Virus record (IMG/VR): IMGVR_UViG_3300023179_004813 | Coordinates: 1 to 23,724 of that record | Length of the DNA: 23,724 nt | Source: a virus | Strand: one strand, 5' to 3' | Shown here: one piece after another, positions 1-7,289 of the stretch | How the letters are laid out: every line of letters begins with the position of its first letter | Numbering within the stretch: the stretch's first letter is position 1 | Position numbers and translations under genes: made by a program | Notes under the pieces: model-generated | The model's database searches: none | Told to the model about the DNA's origin: nothing | What the model saw: only the letters and a program-made list of their open reading frames with translations

Positions 1-371
1 TCAGTTCCCCAAAATTCATTACACTTTGATAAACCCTTGCTAATAATGGATTGTGCCATTTGATGGCTTTGTATACTATATGGATTACTACCAGGATCTC
101 CTGTAGTCCCTGTTTTAATATAATTTTCTAACCACTTATGCATCCTTGTACCACGCCCTGCTGCTTCTGTAGTAATTTCTTGTGCTCTTTTTTCTCCAAC
201 ACGCTTACGCCATTCATGTAATGCTTGTTTGCTTTCTTCGCTTTTTGTAGCACTTAGGATTGTTGTAACACTTGGTACAGGATTACCATCAGGTGTAACA
301 TACCTGCGTGAACCATTTAAGTTTTCACGCTTCAACTCTACATAAGGATATTTGTTTGGTAAATAAATCAC
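1..371 (-). CDS. Partial PD-(D/E)XK (RecB/Cas4/MGME1-like) exonuclease, N-terminal part
   Basis: The first 123 codons of a protein that runs off the left edge of the window. The N-terminus carries a PSVTTILSAT segment followed by a basic helix (HEWRKRVGEKRA) and GRGTRMHKWLE. This arrangement is typical of the phage exonucleases often annotated as mitochondrial genome maintenance exonuclease-like or Cas4/RecB-like, where the RGTxxHxxLE helix supplies an early active-site residue. The catalytic D/E-x-K core would lie outside the window. Such enzymes process DNA ends in phage recombination or host DNA breakdown. The start must be GTG at 369-371, because the codon before it is the TAA stop of the Fe-S carrier gene, so the two genes abut (TAAGTG). 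The family call rests on the N-terminal motif only. Confidence 0.7.
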   Translation of the reverse strand, partial: MIYLPNKYPYVELKRENLNGSRRYVTPDGNPVPSVTTILSATKSEESKQALHEWRKRVGEKRAQEITTEAAGRGTRMHKWLENYIKTGTTGDPGSNPYSIQSHQMAQSIISKGLSKCNEFWGT

Positions 372-692
372 TTAAACTCTAAAACTCTCACCGCAACCAC
401 AACGATCTTTTTCTAAAGGATTTTTAAATTCAAACCCTTCATTCAATCCTTTTTTAACAAAATCAATTGTAAGACCATCTATATATGGCAAAGATTTTTT
501 ATCAACAAAAACGCTGCATCCTTTGTCAGTATACTCAATATCAGTTTGTGTTGGATTATCAACAAATTCTAAAATATACGCAAGCCCTGAACAACCAGTT
601 GTTTTAACACCGATTCGTATTCCAAGACCTTTGCCTCGCTTATGTATTTTTGTTTTAATATTTTCTGCTGCAACTTCTGTTACATTTATCAT
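372..692 (-). CDS. iscA: A-type iron-sulfur cluster carrier (IscA/ErpA/HesB family)
   Basis: A 106-residue protein of normal length for the A-type Fe-S carriers. It has the three invariant cysteines: C34 in TTGCSGL, and C98 and C100 in the C-terminal CGCGESF. These residues bind a [2Fe-2S] or [4Fe-4S] cluster and pass it to apo-proteins in the cytoplasm. The gene overlaps the stop of the upstream phage gene by 4 bases (689-692) and its own stop touches the GTG of the nuclease, so it is a full member of the phage operon. It may help mature Fe-S proteins needed during infection; Cas4/RecB-like nucleases sometimes carry such a cluster, but that link is inference. Which subgroup (IscA, ErpA, SufA) cannot be told from the sequence alone. 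Confidence 0.92.
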   Translation of the reverse strand: MINVTEVAAENIKTKIHKRGKGLGIRIGVKTTGCSGLAYILEFVDNPTQTDIEYTDKGCSVFVDKKSLPYIDGLTIDFVKKGLNEGFEFKNPLEKDRCGCGESFRV

Positions 693-1015
693 AGTTTATT
701 GGCACGGTTTGCCATTTGTTTTACTGTTTTTTCATTTTTATCAGTTGGAGTACCAGAATCAACTGGCATATTTTCACTACGCCAAACAACTTTGTCATTT
801 TGAATATTACTAATTACTTTTTTCATTGGAGGTTTTTTATATAACTTCAAAATATCACTAACATCCAATATTATATCATATTGCTCAAAATAATTCAATA
901 GCTGGTCAATAGTCCATTCACTGACAATTTTCCCATTGTCCAAATCATGCGCTAAACGATCCACTGCAACAACAAGGTTACTATCTTGTGGATCGTCAAA
1001 CTCTACCAATAACAT
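689..1015 (-). CDS. Conserved T4-like phage protein of unknown function, 108 aa
   Basis: An acidic N-terminal half (MLLVEFDD, then a predicted helix around residues 15-50) is followed by a basic KKPPMKKVISNI segment (about 61-72) and a Lys-rich C-terminus. Proteins of this size starting MLLVEF and carrying a KPPM motif are, as I recall, common beside the Ala-rich virion protein gene in T4-like phages of marine bacteria; no function is known to me. It starts at the last base of the upstream gene's stop (1015) and overlaps the Fe-S carrier start by 4 bases, so translation of all three is probably coupled. No signal peptide or membrane segment is visible. Confidence 0.7.
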   Translation of the reverse strand: MLLVEFDDPQDSNLVVAVDRLAHDLDNGKIVSEWTIDQLLNYFEQYDIILDVSDILKLYKKPPMKKVISNIQNDKVVWRSENMPVDSGTPTDKNEKTVKQMANRANKL

Positions 1016-1719
1016 TATCTTTTCGCTCTACCTACACCGCCCACAGGATTAGATTCTGGTTCTTCAACTGGTGGCATTTCAGAAGCCAAATCTGCTCCAG
1101 CTTCTAGGCCTGCATCCATACCTGCTTCTGCGCCAGCTTCAGCTCCCAATTCTGCACCAGTATCAAATGCTGCTGCAATATCTCCACCACCCACGCCTGT
1201 TAATTGATTTAATGCTGCTTTTAGCCCATCAAATCCTGCTTTTAAACTTTCGCTTAATGCATCAAGCTGCTGTGTAACTTGTGAATTAAATTCTTGTGCT
1301 TTGTTAGCATCCATTTCACTTTCAATACTGGATACCAATGCAGGTAGCTCTTTTACTTGCATTTCGCCAACATTTTCAAGCATTTTTTGAACACTATCAA
1401 CCATATCCTGTGCTGCTAAAATAACCTGTGATTTTTCAACTTCTTCGTTTTCAAAAACAATTTTTGATTTTTGAGACATAAGTTTATTATAATGGTCACT
1501 TAATGCCTGTTCCATGAACAATAATTTTAAATAACTATTGCTGTTTTGGGCTTGATAAAAGTTTTTGCTAGTCTTTGCCTCTTTAATGTTGCTTCTTACT
1601 TTGGTAAGCATTTGTTGTGTTTGAGGTTTAGTTAACTTGTTTGGATTAAAGTCCATGTCAAAACTTTCCTTAAGTGCTTTAATGGCAACTTTTTTAGAGT
1701 CAAAATCATTTAGTTTCAT
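1015..1719 (-). CDS. Probable virion or prohead-associated protein, Ala/Glu-rich tail
   Basis: A 234-residue protein. Residues 1-90 are a basic, mostly helical region. Residues about 91-175 form long amphipathic helices that look like a coiled coil (ENEEVEKSQV, AAQDMVDSVQKM). Residues about 185-215 are a low-complexity Gly/Ala/Glu repeat (GAELGAEAGAEAG), and the end is the basic GRAKR. This layout recalls a family of structural or scaffold-like proteins from T4-like cyanophages; that assignment is from memory of the family. A late-promoter-like octamer lies 24 bases upstream, in line with late expression. No strong ribosome binding site precedes the ATG; GGAAAA about 7 bases away is the best match. 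Confidence 0.65.
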   Translation of the reverse strand: MKLNDFDSKKVAIKALKESFDMDFNPNKLTKPQTQQMLTKVRSNIKEAKTSKNFYQAQNSNSYLKLLFMEQALSDHYNKLMSQKSKIVFENEEVEKSQVILAAQDMVDSVQKMLENVGEMQVKELPALVSSIESEMDANKAQEFNSQVTQQLDALSESLKAGFDGLKAALNQLTGVGGGDIAAAFDTGAELGAEAGAEAGMDAGLEAGADLASEMPPVEEPESNPVGGVGRAKR

Positions 1720-1742
1720 AGTAATTTTCCAATCTGATCAAA

Positions 1743-1750
1743 TATTTATC
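1743..1750 (-). promoter_or_regulatory. Late-promoter-like octamer GATAAATA (T4 gp55-type)
   Basis: The minus strand reads GATAAATA, one base from the T4 late consensus TATAAATA. It lies between two genes, 24 bases before the ATG at 1719. Single-mismatch octamers occur by chance in AT-rich DNA, so position is the main support. Confidence 0.45.
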
Positions 1751-1762
1751 ACAAAAAGACAT

Positions 1763-2230
1763 TTATTGTGTTAAGGACTTAAGCTTTTTGTTTAGCCAAT
1801 ATCTACTAGTATTTATGTAAAAATCTATTTGTTCTTCTACTGCTTTTTTTTGTTTTTTATCTTCACTGTATTTTATAAAGTATAAAATTTTTTGATCCAA
1901 ATCTTTGGCTTTGTTTAATAACTTTTTATGGTTTAATTCATGAAAACTTAAACTCTCAGCTTTCTGATCTAAATTTTTGACTGTTATTGCATCGTTATAC
2001 TTTGATAAATTTTCATATATGCACCATGTAACAGCATTTTTTAGTGAGAAAAAAGTTTCTACTTGCGAGTTTGAAAATTGATATATCTTATAATAATTTT
2101 TTGTTTTTACAATCTTAAATTTATTGAATAATAAATAGGTATTTTCATCATTTTGAATCATAAACCAATCTTTTAACTGGCTTTTAAATTCTTTTATAAT
2201 AAAGTTATCTATAATTTGTTGTTTTTTCAT
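1763..2230 (-). CDS. Conserved phage protein of unknown function, 155 aa
   Basis: Lys- and Asn-rich, very AT-rich gene. The N-terminal half carries alternating hydrophobic strands (YLLFNKFKIVKTKNYYKIY, about 32-50) followed by LKNAVTWCIYEN (about 63-74). The C-terminal half is helical with a long Lys/Asp-rich coiled segment (about 88-150). The start overlaps the upstream stop by 4 bases (ATGA, 2227-2230), so the pair is probably translationally coupled. The pair recurs next to head genes in T4-like phages as far as I recall, but no function is known. No motif suggests an enzyme. Confidence 0.65.
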   Translation of the reverse strand: MKKQQIIDNFIIKEFKSQLKDWFMIQNDENTYLLFNKFKIVKTKNYYKIYQFSNSQVETFFSLKNAVTWCIYENLSKYNDAITVKNLDQKAESLSFHELNHKKLLNKAKDLDQKILYFIKYSEDKKQKKAVEEQIDFYINTSRYWLNKKLKSLTQ

Positions 2231-2670
2231 AAAAGTTCAAAATAGATGTTTTTAAGTTCAGGGCTAATATCCAAAAAGTTTGTTATCAAATTATGTTCAT
2301 TTTCAACTTTCATCATAGGGATGTTGTTACAATCTCTATAAAGACTTCCAAAATTATCAATATCGTCATTAAAAACTGAATGGTGATGTACTTCAAAATC
2401 AAAGTACCAAACTTTTGACAGTTCAACATCAGATTCATAAATAAACCCAAACTTATATTCTTTTAAATTGACTAACTTATTAATAGGATCTTTTACCACT
2501 TCAGGTTGACTTCTCAAACTTATAACTTGTAATACTGTATCAAAATTAGCTTGACTATTTCTTTGTTTAACAAAATGCTCAACATTAATATTATCAGGTA
2601 TTTTCCCACGCTGGCGAACACCAGTTTTAGTTATATTGAACAAAGTATAACAACGAATGATAGTAGACAT
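2227..2670 (-). CDS. Conserved phage protein of unknown function, MSTIIRCYTLFNIT family
   Basis: 147 residues from the ATG at 2670. The frame is open back to a TTG at 2685, but the ATG is preferred because MSTIIRCYTLFNITKTG is the conserved beginning I recall for this family, and the TTG lies against the terminator T-run. Features include QVISLRSQPEVV (about 46-57), a WYFDFEVHHHSVF segment (about 87-99) and a C-terminal LDISPELKNIYFELL. No strong Shine-Dalgarno sequence is present. The terminator for the gene on its right ends immediately upstream, so this gene needs read-through or a promoter I cannot identify. It overlaps the next gene by 4 bases. Confidence 0.65.
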   Translation of the reverse strand: MSTIIRCYTLFNITKTGVRQRGKIPDNINVEHFVKQRNSQANFDTVLQVISLRSQPEVVKDPINKLVNLKEYKFGFIYESDVELSKVWYFDFEVHHHSVFNDDIDNFGSLYRDCNNIPMMKVENEHNLITNFLDISPELKNIYFELL

Positions 2671-2685
2671 AAAGTATTTAAGCAA

Positions 2686-2713
2686 TAAAAAACCCGGGTA
2701 TAAAAACCCGGGT
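2686..2713 (-). terminator. Strong intrinsic terminator of the 129-aa gene
   Basis: Two copies of the palindrome ACCCGGGT (2692-2699 and 2706-2713) flank a 6-base spacer. On the minus strand they form a GC-rich 8-bp stem followed at once by six T (2687-2692). It lies 20 bases after the stop at 2734. It is the most GC-rich hairpin in the window and closes a single-gene late unit. Confidence 0.9.
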
Positions 2714-2733
2714 CAGTACAAAATAATATAAAA

Positions 2734-3123
2734 TTAGTTTGTAAATGTTGCTGTTGCTGCTGTTGTAACTGCGTAACCTAAAGCTGTTGTTAAAGCTGCG
2801 TCTAAGTTACCAGCGTTTGTGAAATCCCATGCTTCAACTGGATAGATACCAACTGCTAATGTATCTGTGTTTGCGCCAGCTTCTGTGAATTCATAAATCA
2901 TCATTGTTGCAAGTTGCTCAATTGTTTGGAATGTAATCGCTAAATCTGATCCTGTTGGTGTTGCAATACCTGTAAATGTGATTGTTCCAAAAGAAAGCTT
3001 TGGACCCATTGGCTGAATTGTAGCAGCACTTGTGATTGTATTGACGCCAGTGTTTGTGTATCCTGGTTGGTCATAGTTCATTACTGGCTTAAAGTCACCA
3101 TTGGTTCTTGTAAATTGTGCCAT
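2734..3123 (-). CDS. Probable abundant virion protein, 129 aa, single-gene late unit
   Basis: A 129-residue protein rich in Ala, Thr and Gly with few charges and no Cys, as in capsid decoration or other beta-rich virion proteins. It begins MAQFTRTNGDFKPV and ends with an Ala/Thr tail (TTALGYAVTTAATATFTN). It stands alone between a perfect TATAAATA late promoter (3168-3175) and a strong intrinsic terminator (2686-2713). A good AAGGA ribosome binding site sits 8 bases before the ATG, and a small hairpin lies at the predicted 5' end of the mRNA. This expression setup points to high late output. I do not recognise the family; head decoration or another structural role is inference. Confidence 0.75.
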   Translation of the reverse strand: MAQFTRTNGDFKPVMNYDQPGYTNTGVNTITSAATIQPMGPKLSFGTITFTGIATPTGSDLAITFQTIEQLATMMIYEFTEAGANTDTLAVGIYPVEAWDFTNAGNLDAALTTALGYAVTTAATATFTN

Positions 3124-3148
3124 TTTAAATTTCCTTTATGTTAATTTA

Positions 3149-3160
3149 GAGCATAAGCTC
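3149..3160 (-). promoter_or_regulatory. 5'-leader hairpin (GAGC-loop-GCTC)
   Basis: A perfect 4-bp stem with a 4-base loop, placed immediately after the predicted start of the late transcript (about 3162). A hairpin this close to the 5' end could slow mRNA decay. The same GAGC-ATAA-GCTC core recurs in the terminator at 18288-18305. Confidence 0.35.
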
Positions 3161-3167
3161 ATAATAT

Positions 3168-3175
3168 TATTTATA
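3168..3175 (-). promoter_or_regulatory. Perfect T4-type late promoter TATAAATA
   Basis: The minus strand carries the exact T4 late octamer in the 74-base gap between two genes, 45 bases before the ATG at 3123. In T4 it is read by host RNA polymerase with gp55, gp33 and the gp45 clamp. Transcription would start near 3162. Confidence 0.8.
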
Positions 3176-3197
3176 CAAAATGGAAAAAAAGTTGGGA

Positions 3198-4406
3198 TTA
3201 GGTTCTACCTGCTAGATTTTGTGCAGAAAAGCCCATTCTATCAACAAATTTTAATCCGTTGCTTACAAAGCCTTCTTGTGTTCTAGTACCATCTTGTAAG
3301 TACCCTTGCACAGGAGCAGTTTCTGCGGCTGCATTTAATTGCGGAACTAAACTTTGCTTTAAGTTATATACATCAATCCAAATCTTAAAAATCTTAGTAA
3401 TAGCATCACGATTATCATCTAAATAACCAGGGACGTGTATTTTCTTATTTGTGTTCGGATCTACAGTATCGTATCCAAGTAATTTACCACGCATACTATC
3501 AGTCATTTTTCTTTCACTAACAAACTTGTAAAAGTCACTTACTAAATTACTCAAGTTCCTTGATACTATTTTTTTGTTTATGTAAGCAGTAAAAAGATTT
3601 GTAAACGCATCAATAGCTTGAGGCGGTGTACTAAAAAACTTGTCTAATTCATCTCCATATTGTCTTTCGCTATTAAATGCTTGATTTAATAATTTGTTAT
3701 CAAGTTTTAACTTTGGTGTGACTGGCATACTTGCTGGTAATACTCCAACTTTTGTATCATTGCTTATTCCCCCAGTAGTACCATTTAACATTTCACTATC
3801 GTCTGTGTTTTCTGCGTCAACTGGTATATATTGATGCACTACAATGCCTGCATCTTTACCATCAAAATATTTCTTCCCAATCGCACTTTTCGGATCTACT
3901 GTGTATCGTATACCATTTGGATTAGCTTGGAAATGATAAAGACCATCACTTTGTGGTCTTAACTTCTCTGAAAATAATAAATCACCCCAATAATATCCTT
4001 GTTTTTTAGGAGTCGCTCTGGCTAAATCATCCCATATTGTGTTTAAAATTTGATGTAGGCCTGAACGATCTACACCACGATTTCTGTCATACTCAACAAA
4101 TTCTTTTGGACTATGTATATATCTAGCAGGACTATTAGTACCTTTGTTAAACATATGCTTATCCATGATACTGAATTTGCCATCAGGACCATATCCCCAT
4201 ATCAATGCTGGATAGCCGTCCCACTTAATAGAAATTGTTTCTGGATTTTTTACAGTGTCTATAACTGCTTGAATTGCTCGTTGTACACCTGAACTGCCCT
4301 GAAGAAATACTAAATCTTCAGGGTGATCCATATGACCACTTGCTTCAAACAAAGTCCTAGATTGATTGTCAATCTTATTAAGTAAATTACGAAAATAATC
4401 AGTCAT
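3198..4406 (-). CDS. Conserved phage protein with KxDG nucleotidyltransferase-like motifs, 402 aa
   Basis: The segment ISIKWDGYPALIWG has K61-W-D-G64, the motif I (KxDG) that holds the covalent nucleotide in DNA ligases, RNA ligases and capping enzymes. Further candidates sit in the right order: YYWGDLLF (138-145, motif III-like, with Asp where Glu is usual), AGIVVH (186-191, motif IV-like) and KLKLD (232-236, motif V-like). The remaining C-terminal half is helical with no recognised motif. The first 30 residues (LFEASGHMDHPEDLVF) recall the DUF6267-type proteins of T4-like phages, which have no proven function. The ATG shares one base with the stop of the 397-aa gene (4406). A covalent nucleotidyltransferase or a non-catalytic relative are both possible. 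Confidence 0.7.
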   Translation of the reverse strand: MTDYFRNLLNKIDNQSRTLFEASGHMDHPEDLVFLQGSSGVQRAIQAVIDTVKNPETISIKWDGYPALIWGYGPDGKFSIMDKHMFNKGTNSPARYIHSPKEFVEYDRNRGVDRSGLHQILNTIWDDLARATPKKQGYYWGDLLFSEKLRPQSDGLYHFQANPNGIRYTVDPKSAIGKKYFDGKDAGIVVHQYIPVDAENTDDSEMLNGTTGGISNDTKVGVLPASMPVTPKLKLDNKLLNQAFNSERQYGDELDKFFSTPPQAIDAFTNLFTAYINKKIVSRNLSNLVSDFYKFVSERKMTDSMRGKLLGYDTVDPNTNKKIHVPGYLDDNRDAITKIFKIWIDVYNLKQSLVPQLNAAAETAPVQGYLQDGTRTQEGFVSNGLKFVDRMGFSAQNLAGRT

Positions 4407-5599
4407 TATATTTTATATTTGGCTACAAGTTTTTGTAAAAACTGTTTTGCAGTTGTAGGGTTAGCAGCAAATAGATTGTCAAAATATCTTTCAACAACTC
4501 TTGCATCAACATAATTATCGCTAGCGCCAAATCTTTTATTTACCCAATCTCTATTTGTTTCCCCACTTGGAGTAACACTTGCACTTGCAGTAGGCTGGTT
4601 TGTAGGTGCCTGACTAACAGGAGCTGAGGGCACTGCTTGAGATACTGTAGTATTACCATCACTTGTCATTGTAACAATAGGACTACTTACTGGTTGTTCT
4701 CCTGTGCTGTTTATATAATTATAATATGAGTTTGTTAATAAATTTGCTAACTTTGTAATTGCAGCTTTACCATTATCTCTTGAAAAACTATTTTGTATTT
4801 CTTTGACTAAAGGTCTTATTTGATTCATAAAAGTAGCATCAAACAATTTTAAATCAGGGTGTTTCTGCATTAATGTTTTAGCCCAAGGAACATACCAACG
4901 ATTCATAATAAAATCTTCAACAGAAATATCTGCTTCATTCAATACCATTATATTTTCAAAGATTAAATTAAGTTTTTCATAATTTTTAGTTTTACCCTCA
5001 CGCATTTGCAGACCTTTTACTGCTAATTTATTATTTGGGCCCGTAGAAATTGATTGATTTGGTTTATTTACTGATTGAGGATTGGCTGTTGCTTTGGCTG
5101 CTGCTTGATTTAATATTTTAGTAGTATTAACATCTGCAAGTTTGCGGGTTTTGGCATTTACCCAACCATTATTTGTTTTAATATATTGCTGACCTCCAAA
5201 TGTAAATGGTTGTGAAGTTTGTTTTGTGGCACTTGTAGCAGGGGTTGTAGTTGATGTGGCAATAGTTGGGGAAGTTACAGGTGAAGCCTGAGTTGGTGTA
5301 TTAGCAGGAGCAGGTATAGTTGTTTGAGGCGCAGCGGTTGATTGTGGAATAGTAGGTTCTTGTCTTGGTTTAGTAGGCATAGCTGTAGCACCGCCTGCAC
5401 TTGCCCCTGTAAGACTTAATAAATTAAAATCTTGTGCTCTTTGTAAGGATGAGCTAATACTTTTTACAATATCATTAGTGAACTTGCGCTCAGTTTTTTC
5501 TGCTGAGGCAGGAAACTTTCTAAAAAATTTCTTTACACCACTTACTATATCACCAATAGCTTCATTGGTCTGTTGTTTGTTCAACTCTTGGATTTTCAT
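4406..5599 (-). CDS. Probable structural protein with Pro/Thr/Ala-rich linkers, 397 aa
   Basis: The order of regions is: a helical N-terminus (MKIQELNKQQ, 1-60); a long disordered Pro/Thr/Ala/Ser linker (about 65-130); a short compact unit FTFGGQQYIKTNNGWV (about 131-147); an Asn/Ala-rich stretch; a helical domain (about 200-290, with WYVPWAKTLMQKHPDL); a second Pro/Ser/Thr linker (about 300-345); and a helical end. It has no Cys and no enzyme motif. Small modules joined by linkers, and a start of the MKIQEL type, are common in T4-like phage virion or prohead proteins; this is inference. The start lies 38 bases inside the upstream small gene. Linkers make homology searches with the full length unreliable; the 200-290 domain is the part to use. 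Confidence 0.65.
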   Translation of the reverse strand: MKIQELNKQQTNEAIGDIVSGVKKFFRKFPASAEKTERKFTNDIVKSISSSLQRAQDFNLLSLTGASAGGATAMPTKPRQEPTIPQSTAAPQTTIPAPANTPTQASPVTSPTIATSTTTPATSATKQTSQPFTFGGQQYIKTNNGWVNAKTRKLADVNTTKILNQAAAKATANPQSVNKPNQSISTGPNNKLAVKGLQMREGKTKNYEKLNLIFENIMVLNEADISVEDFIMNRWYVPWAKTLMQKHPDLKLFDATFMNQIRPLVKEIQNSFSRDNGKAAITKLANLLTNSYYNYINSTGEQPVSSPIVTMTSDGNTTVSQAVPSAPVSQAPTNQPTASASVTPSGETNRDWVNKRFGASDNYVDARVVERYFDNLFAANPTTAKQFLQKLVAKYKI

Positions 5600-5834
5600 C
5601 TTTTTTCCTCAGCGTCTTTGCAAATTTATTTTTATCACGGTTTTTTATAGCACTTAATAACCTACGCTCTAGCAATTCAGCCTTATCGTTTGGATAGCTT
5701 TTTTTGATTAACTCAAGTAAATTAATAGCACTTGTTATAATGTTTGTAGCACGGTTTTCAATTAAATGCTTTACATCACGATTGTTACCAATTTCTTCAA
5801 GTTCTTCTAACAAACTACGGGTTTTCTTTTGCAT
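5562..5834 (-). CDS. Small conserved phage protein, helical, 90 aa
   Basis: Highly charged and predicted all-helical. It begins MQKKTRSLLEELEEI, continues with ENRATNIITSAINLLELI (about 26-43) and ends in a Lys/Arg-rich tail. Similar short proteins sit beside structural genes in T4-like marine phages, as I recall; no role is known. Its end overlaps the start of the 397-aa gene by 38 bases in another frame. A CATAAATA late-promoter-like octamer lies 20 bases before the ATG, so it probably leads the 5834-to-3198 late transcript. Confidence 0.7.
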   Translation of the reverse strand: MQKKTRSLLEELEEIGNNRDVKHLIENRATNIITSAINLLELIKKSYPNDKAELLERRLLSAIKNRDKNKFAKTLRKKDENPRVEQTTDQ

Positions 5835-5853
5835 AAATGCGTTTTCCTATTTG

Positions 5854-5861
5854 TATTTATG
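5854..5861 (-). promoter_or_regulatory. Late-promoter-like octamer CATAAATA
   Basis: One base from the T4 late consensus, in the 33-base gap after the helicase stop (5868) and 20 bases before the ATG at 5834. It separates the replication genes from the structural genes to the left. Confidence 0.5.
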
Positions 5862-5867
5862 CTATTA

Positions 5868-7289
5868 TTACTTTTGGGCTTGCAAAGACTTAAGCATAGA
5901 TTTTAATTTGCTACCTTGAACACTGGCAGTAACATTTGGGATAGGTTCATCATGACTAATTTCTGTGGTCTGAGGAGTAATATTAGTACGAATCTTACTT
6001 AAAATATCATTAGCACTTAGCATAGAAACATGAGAAGGAGCATCAGTAGTAGAATTATCAGTTATTCTTAATGTTTCAATATTAAAATCTAATTCAATTT
6101 TCTGCCCCACACCGCTACTACTTCTAGTTTTCATTAATTGAATTTGATACAAACCGCGCTCACGCATACTGCGACTTGTGAAAATACCAAACACATTATC
6201 AGCAGTATTAATCTTACTTATACCACCTGAAATGTGACTATGATCAAATTCAATTTCTTCAACTGCACTACGATTCAACTGACTTGCTGTTACAAATAAT
6301 ACATTCAATTCTTTTGCTAAGTTACGCAATTCTTCACTAACATACTTGTCCTTGACAAACAAATCACTGGGACTTACTTTAGCACTTACAGGCATCAATA
6401 AGTCTAAGTAATCAACACATAAGAAATCAATTTTCATTCCAGTTTGAATTTGCAATTCTTTTACATATGCTCGTATATCGTTTACTGTAGATTGTGCAGG
6501 CATATACTTTATTCTGAACTTACCTGACTTTCTAGCAGCCATTTTAACTTTCATTTCAACATTATCAACATCTTTAAATACATCTCTTGTTGGAGTATCA
6601 GTTATCATAGCATCAATTCTATATGCACATAGTCCTTCATTAAGTTCTAAAGTAATATATACACCATTTAATTGCATTAATAACCAATTTGCAGCAAGAT
6701 TAGCCATGATAAGTGATTTACCTGAACCACTTCCCCCTGCGAAGATTTGTAATTCGCCCCTGTTAAAACCACCATATAGTTTCTGATCCAAACTAGCCCA
6801 TCCTGTGCTAATTTGACCATTGTTTGATTTTAGTGCTAATAATCGTGATCTTGGGTCAGCAAAATAATCAGTACCCATGTCTTTTTGTAAACTTATTTGA
6901 ATTGCATCTTTTAATACTTTTTCAATTAAATTATAATCACCCTTATCATGTAGTGATACTGCTTTAAATAATGCTCGTTCAATTTCTTGGCGTTTAGTAA
7001 AATTTTCAAATTCATCTAAAAAATAATTAGAATGACCATCATTAAACTCAGTTATAGGTTCTATATCTATACCTGTCTCAGCCTTAATCTGTATTGATTC
7101 AGGCATTATGTTATATTTCTTTGTATGGTAAACAATAAATGAGGCTGCAGGTCGTAAACTTTTGTCAAAGTTTTCTGCATTCATAATATTCATAACTCTA
7201 GTATATAATTCTGCGTTTGTAATCATCATACGCAAGAACATTAGTTGCTTTTCTGTAGTAAAATCTTTACTTAAACCTTTTTCTGACAT
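5868..7289 (-). CDS. 41: Replicative DNA helicase, T4 gp41-like (DnaB family)
   Basis: A 473-residue SF4 helicase, the same size as T4 gp41. The N-terminal helical domain (1-150) is followed by a RecA-like core: Walker A GGSGSGKS (185-192), YITLELNE (211-218, with the catalytic Glu), Walker B CVDYLDLL (291-298) and a VTASQLNRSAV segment matching the DnaB Gln-containing motif. It unwinds DNA ahead of the phage polymerase as a hexamer that couples to the primase. The gene follows the primase with a 23-base overlap (7267-7289), giving a tight primase-helicase pair. In T4 these two are separate genes as well. The late-promoter-like octamer for the next genes lies just after its stop. Confidence 0.95.
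   Translation of the reverse strand: MSEKGLSKDFTTEKQLMFLRMMITNAELYTRVMNIMNAENFDKSLRPAASFIVYHTKKYNIMPESIQIKAETGIDIEPITEFNDGHSNYFLDEFENFTKRQEIERALFKAVSLHDKGDYNLIEKVLKDAIQISLQKDMGTDYFADPRSRLLALKSNNGQISTGWASLDQKLYGGFNRGELQIFAGGSGSGKSLIMANLAANWLLMQLNGVYITLELNEGLCAYRIDAMITDTPTRDVFKDVDNVEMKVKMAARKSGKFRIKYMPAQSTVNDIRAYVKELQIQTGMKIDFLCVDYLDLLMPVSAKVSPSDLFVKDKYVSEELRNLAKELNVLFVTASQLNRSAVEEIEFDHSHISGGISKINTADNVFGIFTSRSMRERGLYQIQLMKTRSSSGVGQKIELDFNIETLRITDNSTTDAPSHVSMLSANDILSKIRTNITPQTTEISHDEPIPNVTASVQGSKLKSMLKSLQAQK

Noticed and set aside
523-813. Open plus-strand frame of 96 codons opposite the Fe-S carrier gene
   Set aside because: It has no ribosome binding site or recognisable composition and lies opposite two better-supported genes.
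1810-1817. CATAAATA late-promoter-like octamer on the minus strand
   Set aside because: It lies within the 3' end of the 155-aa gene, and the site at 1743 is closer to the next start, so this one was not called.
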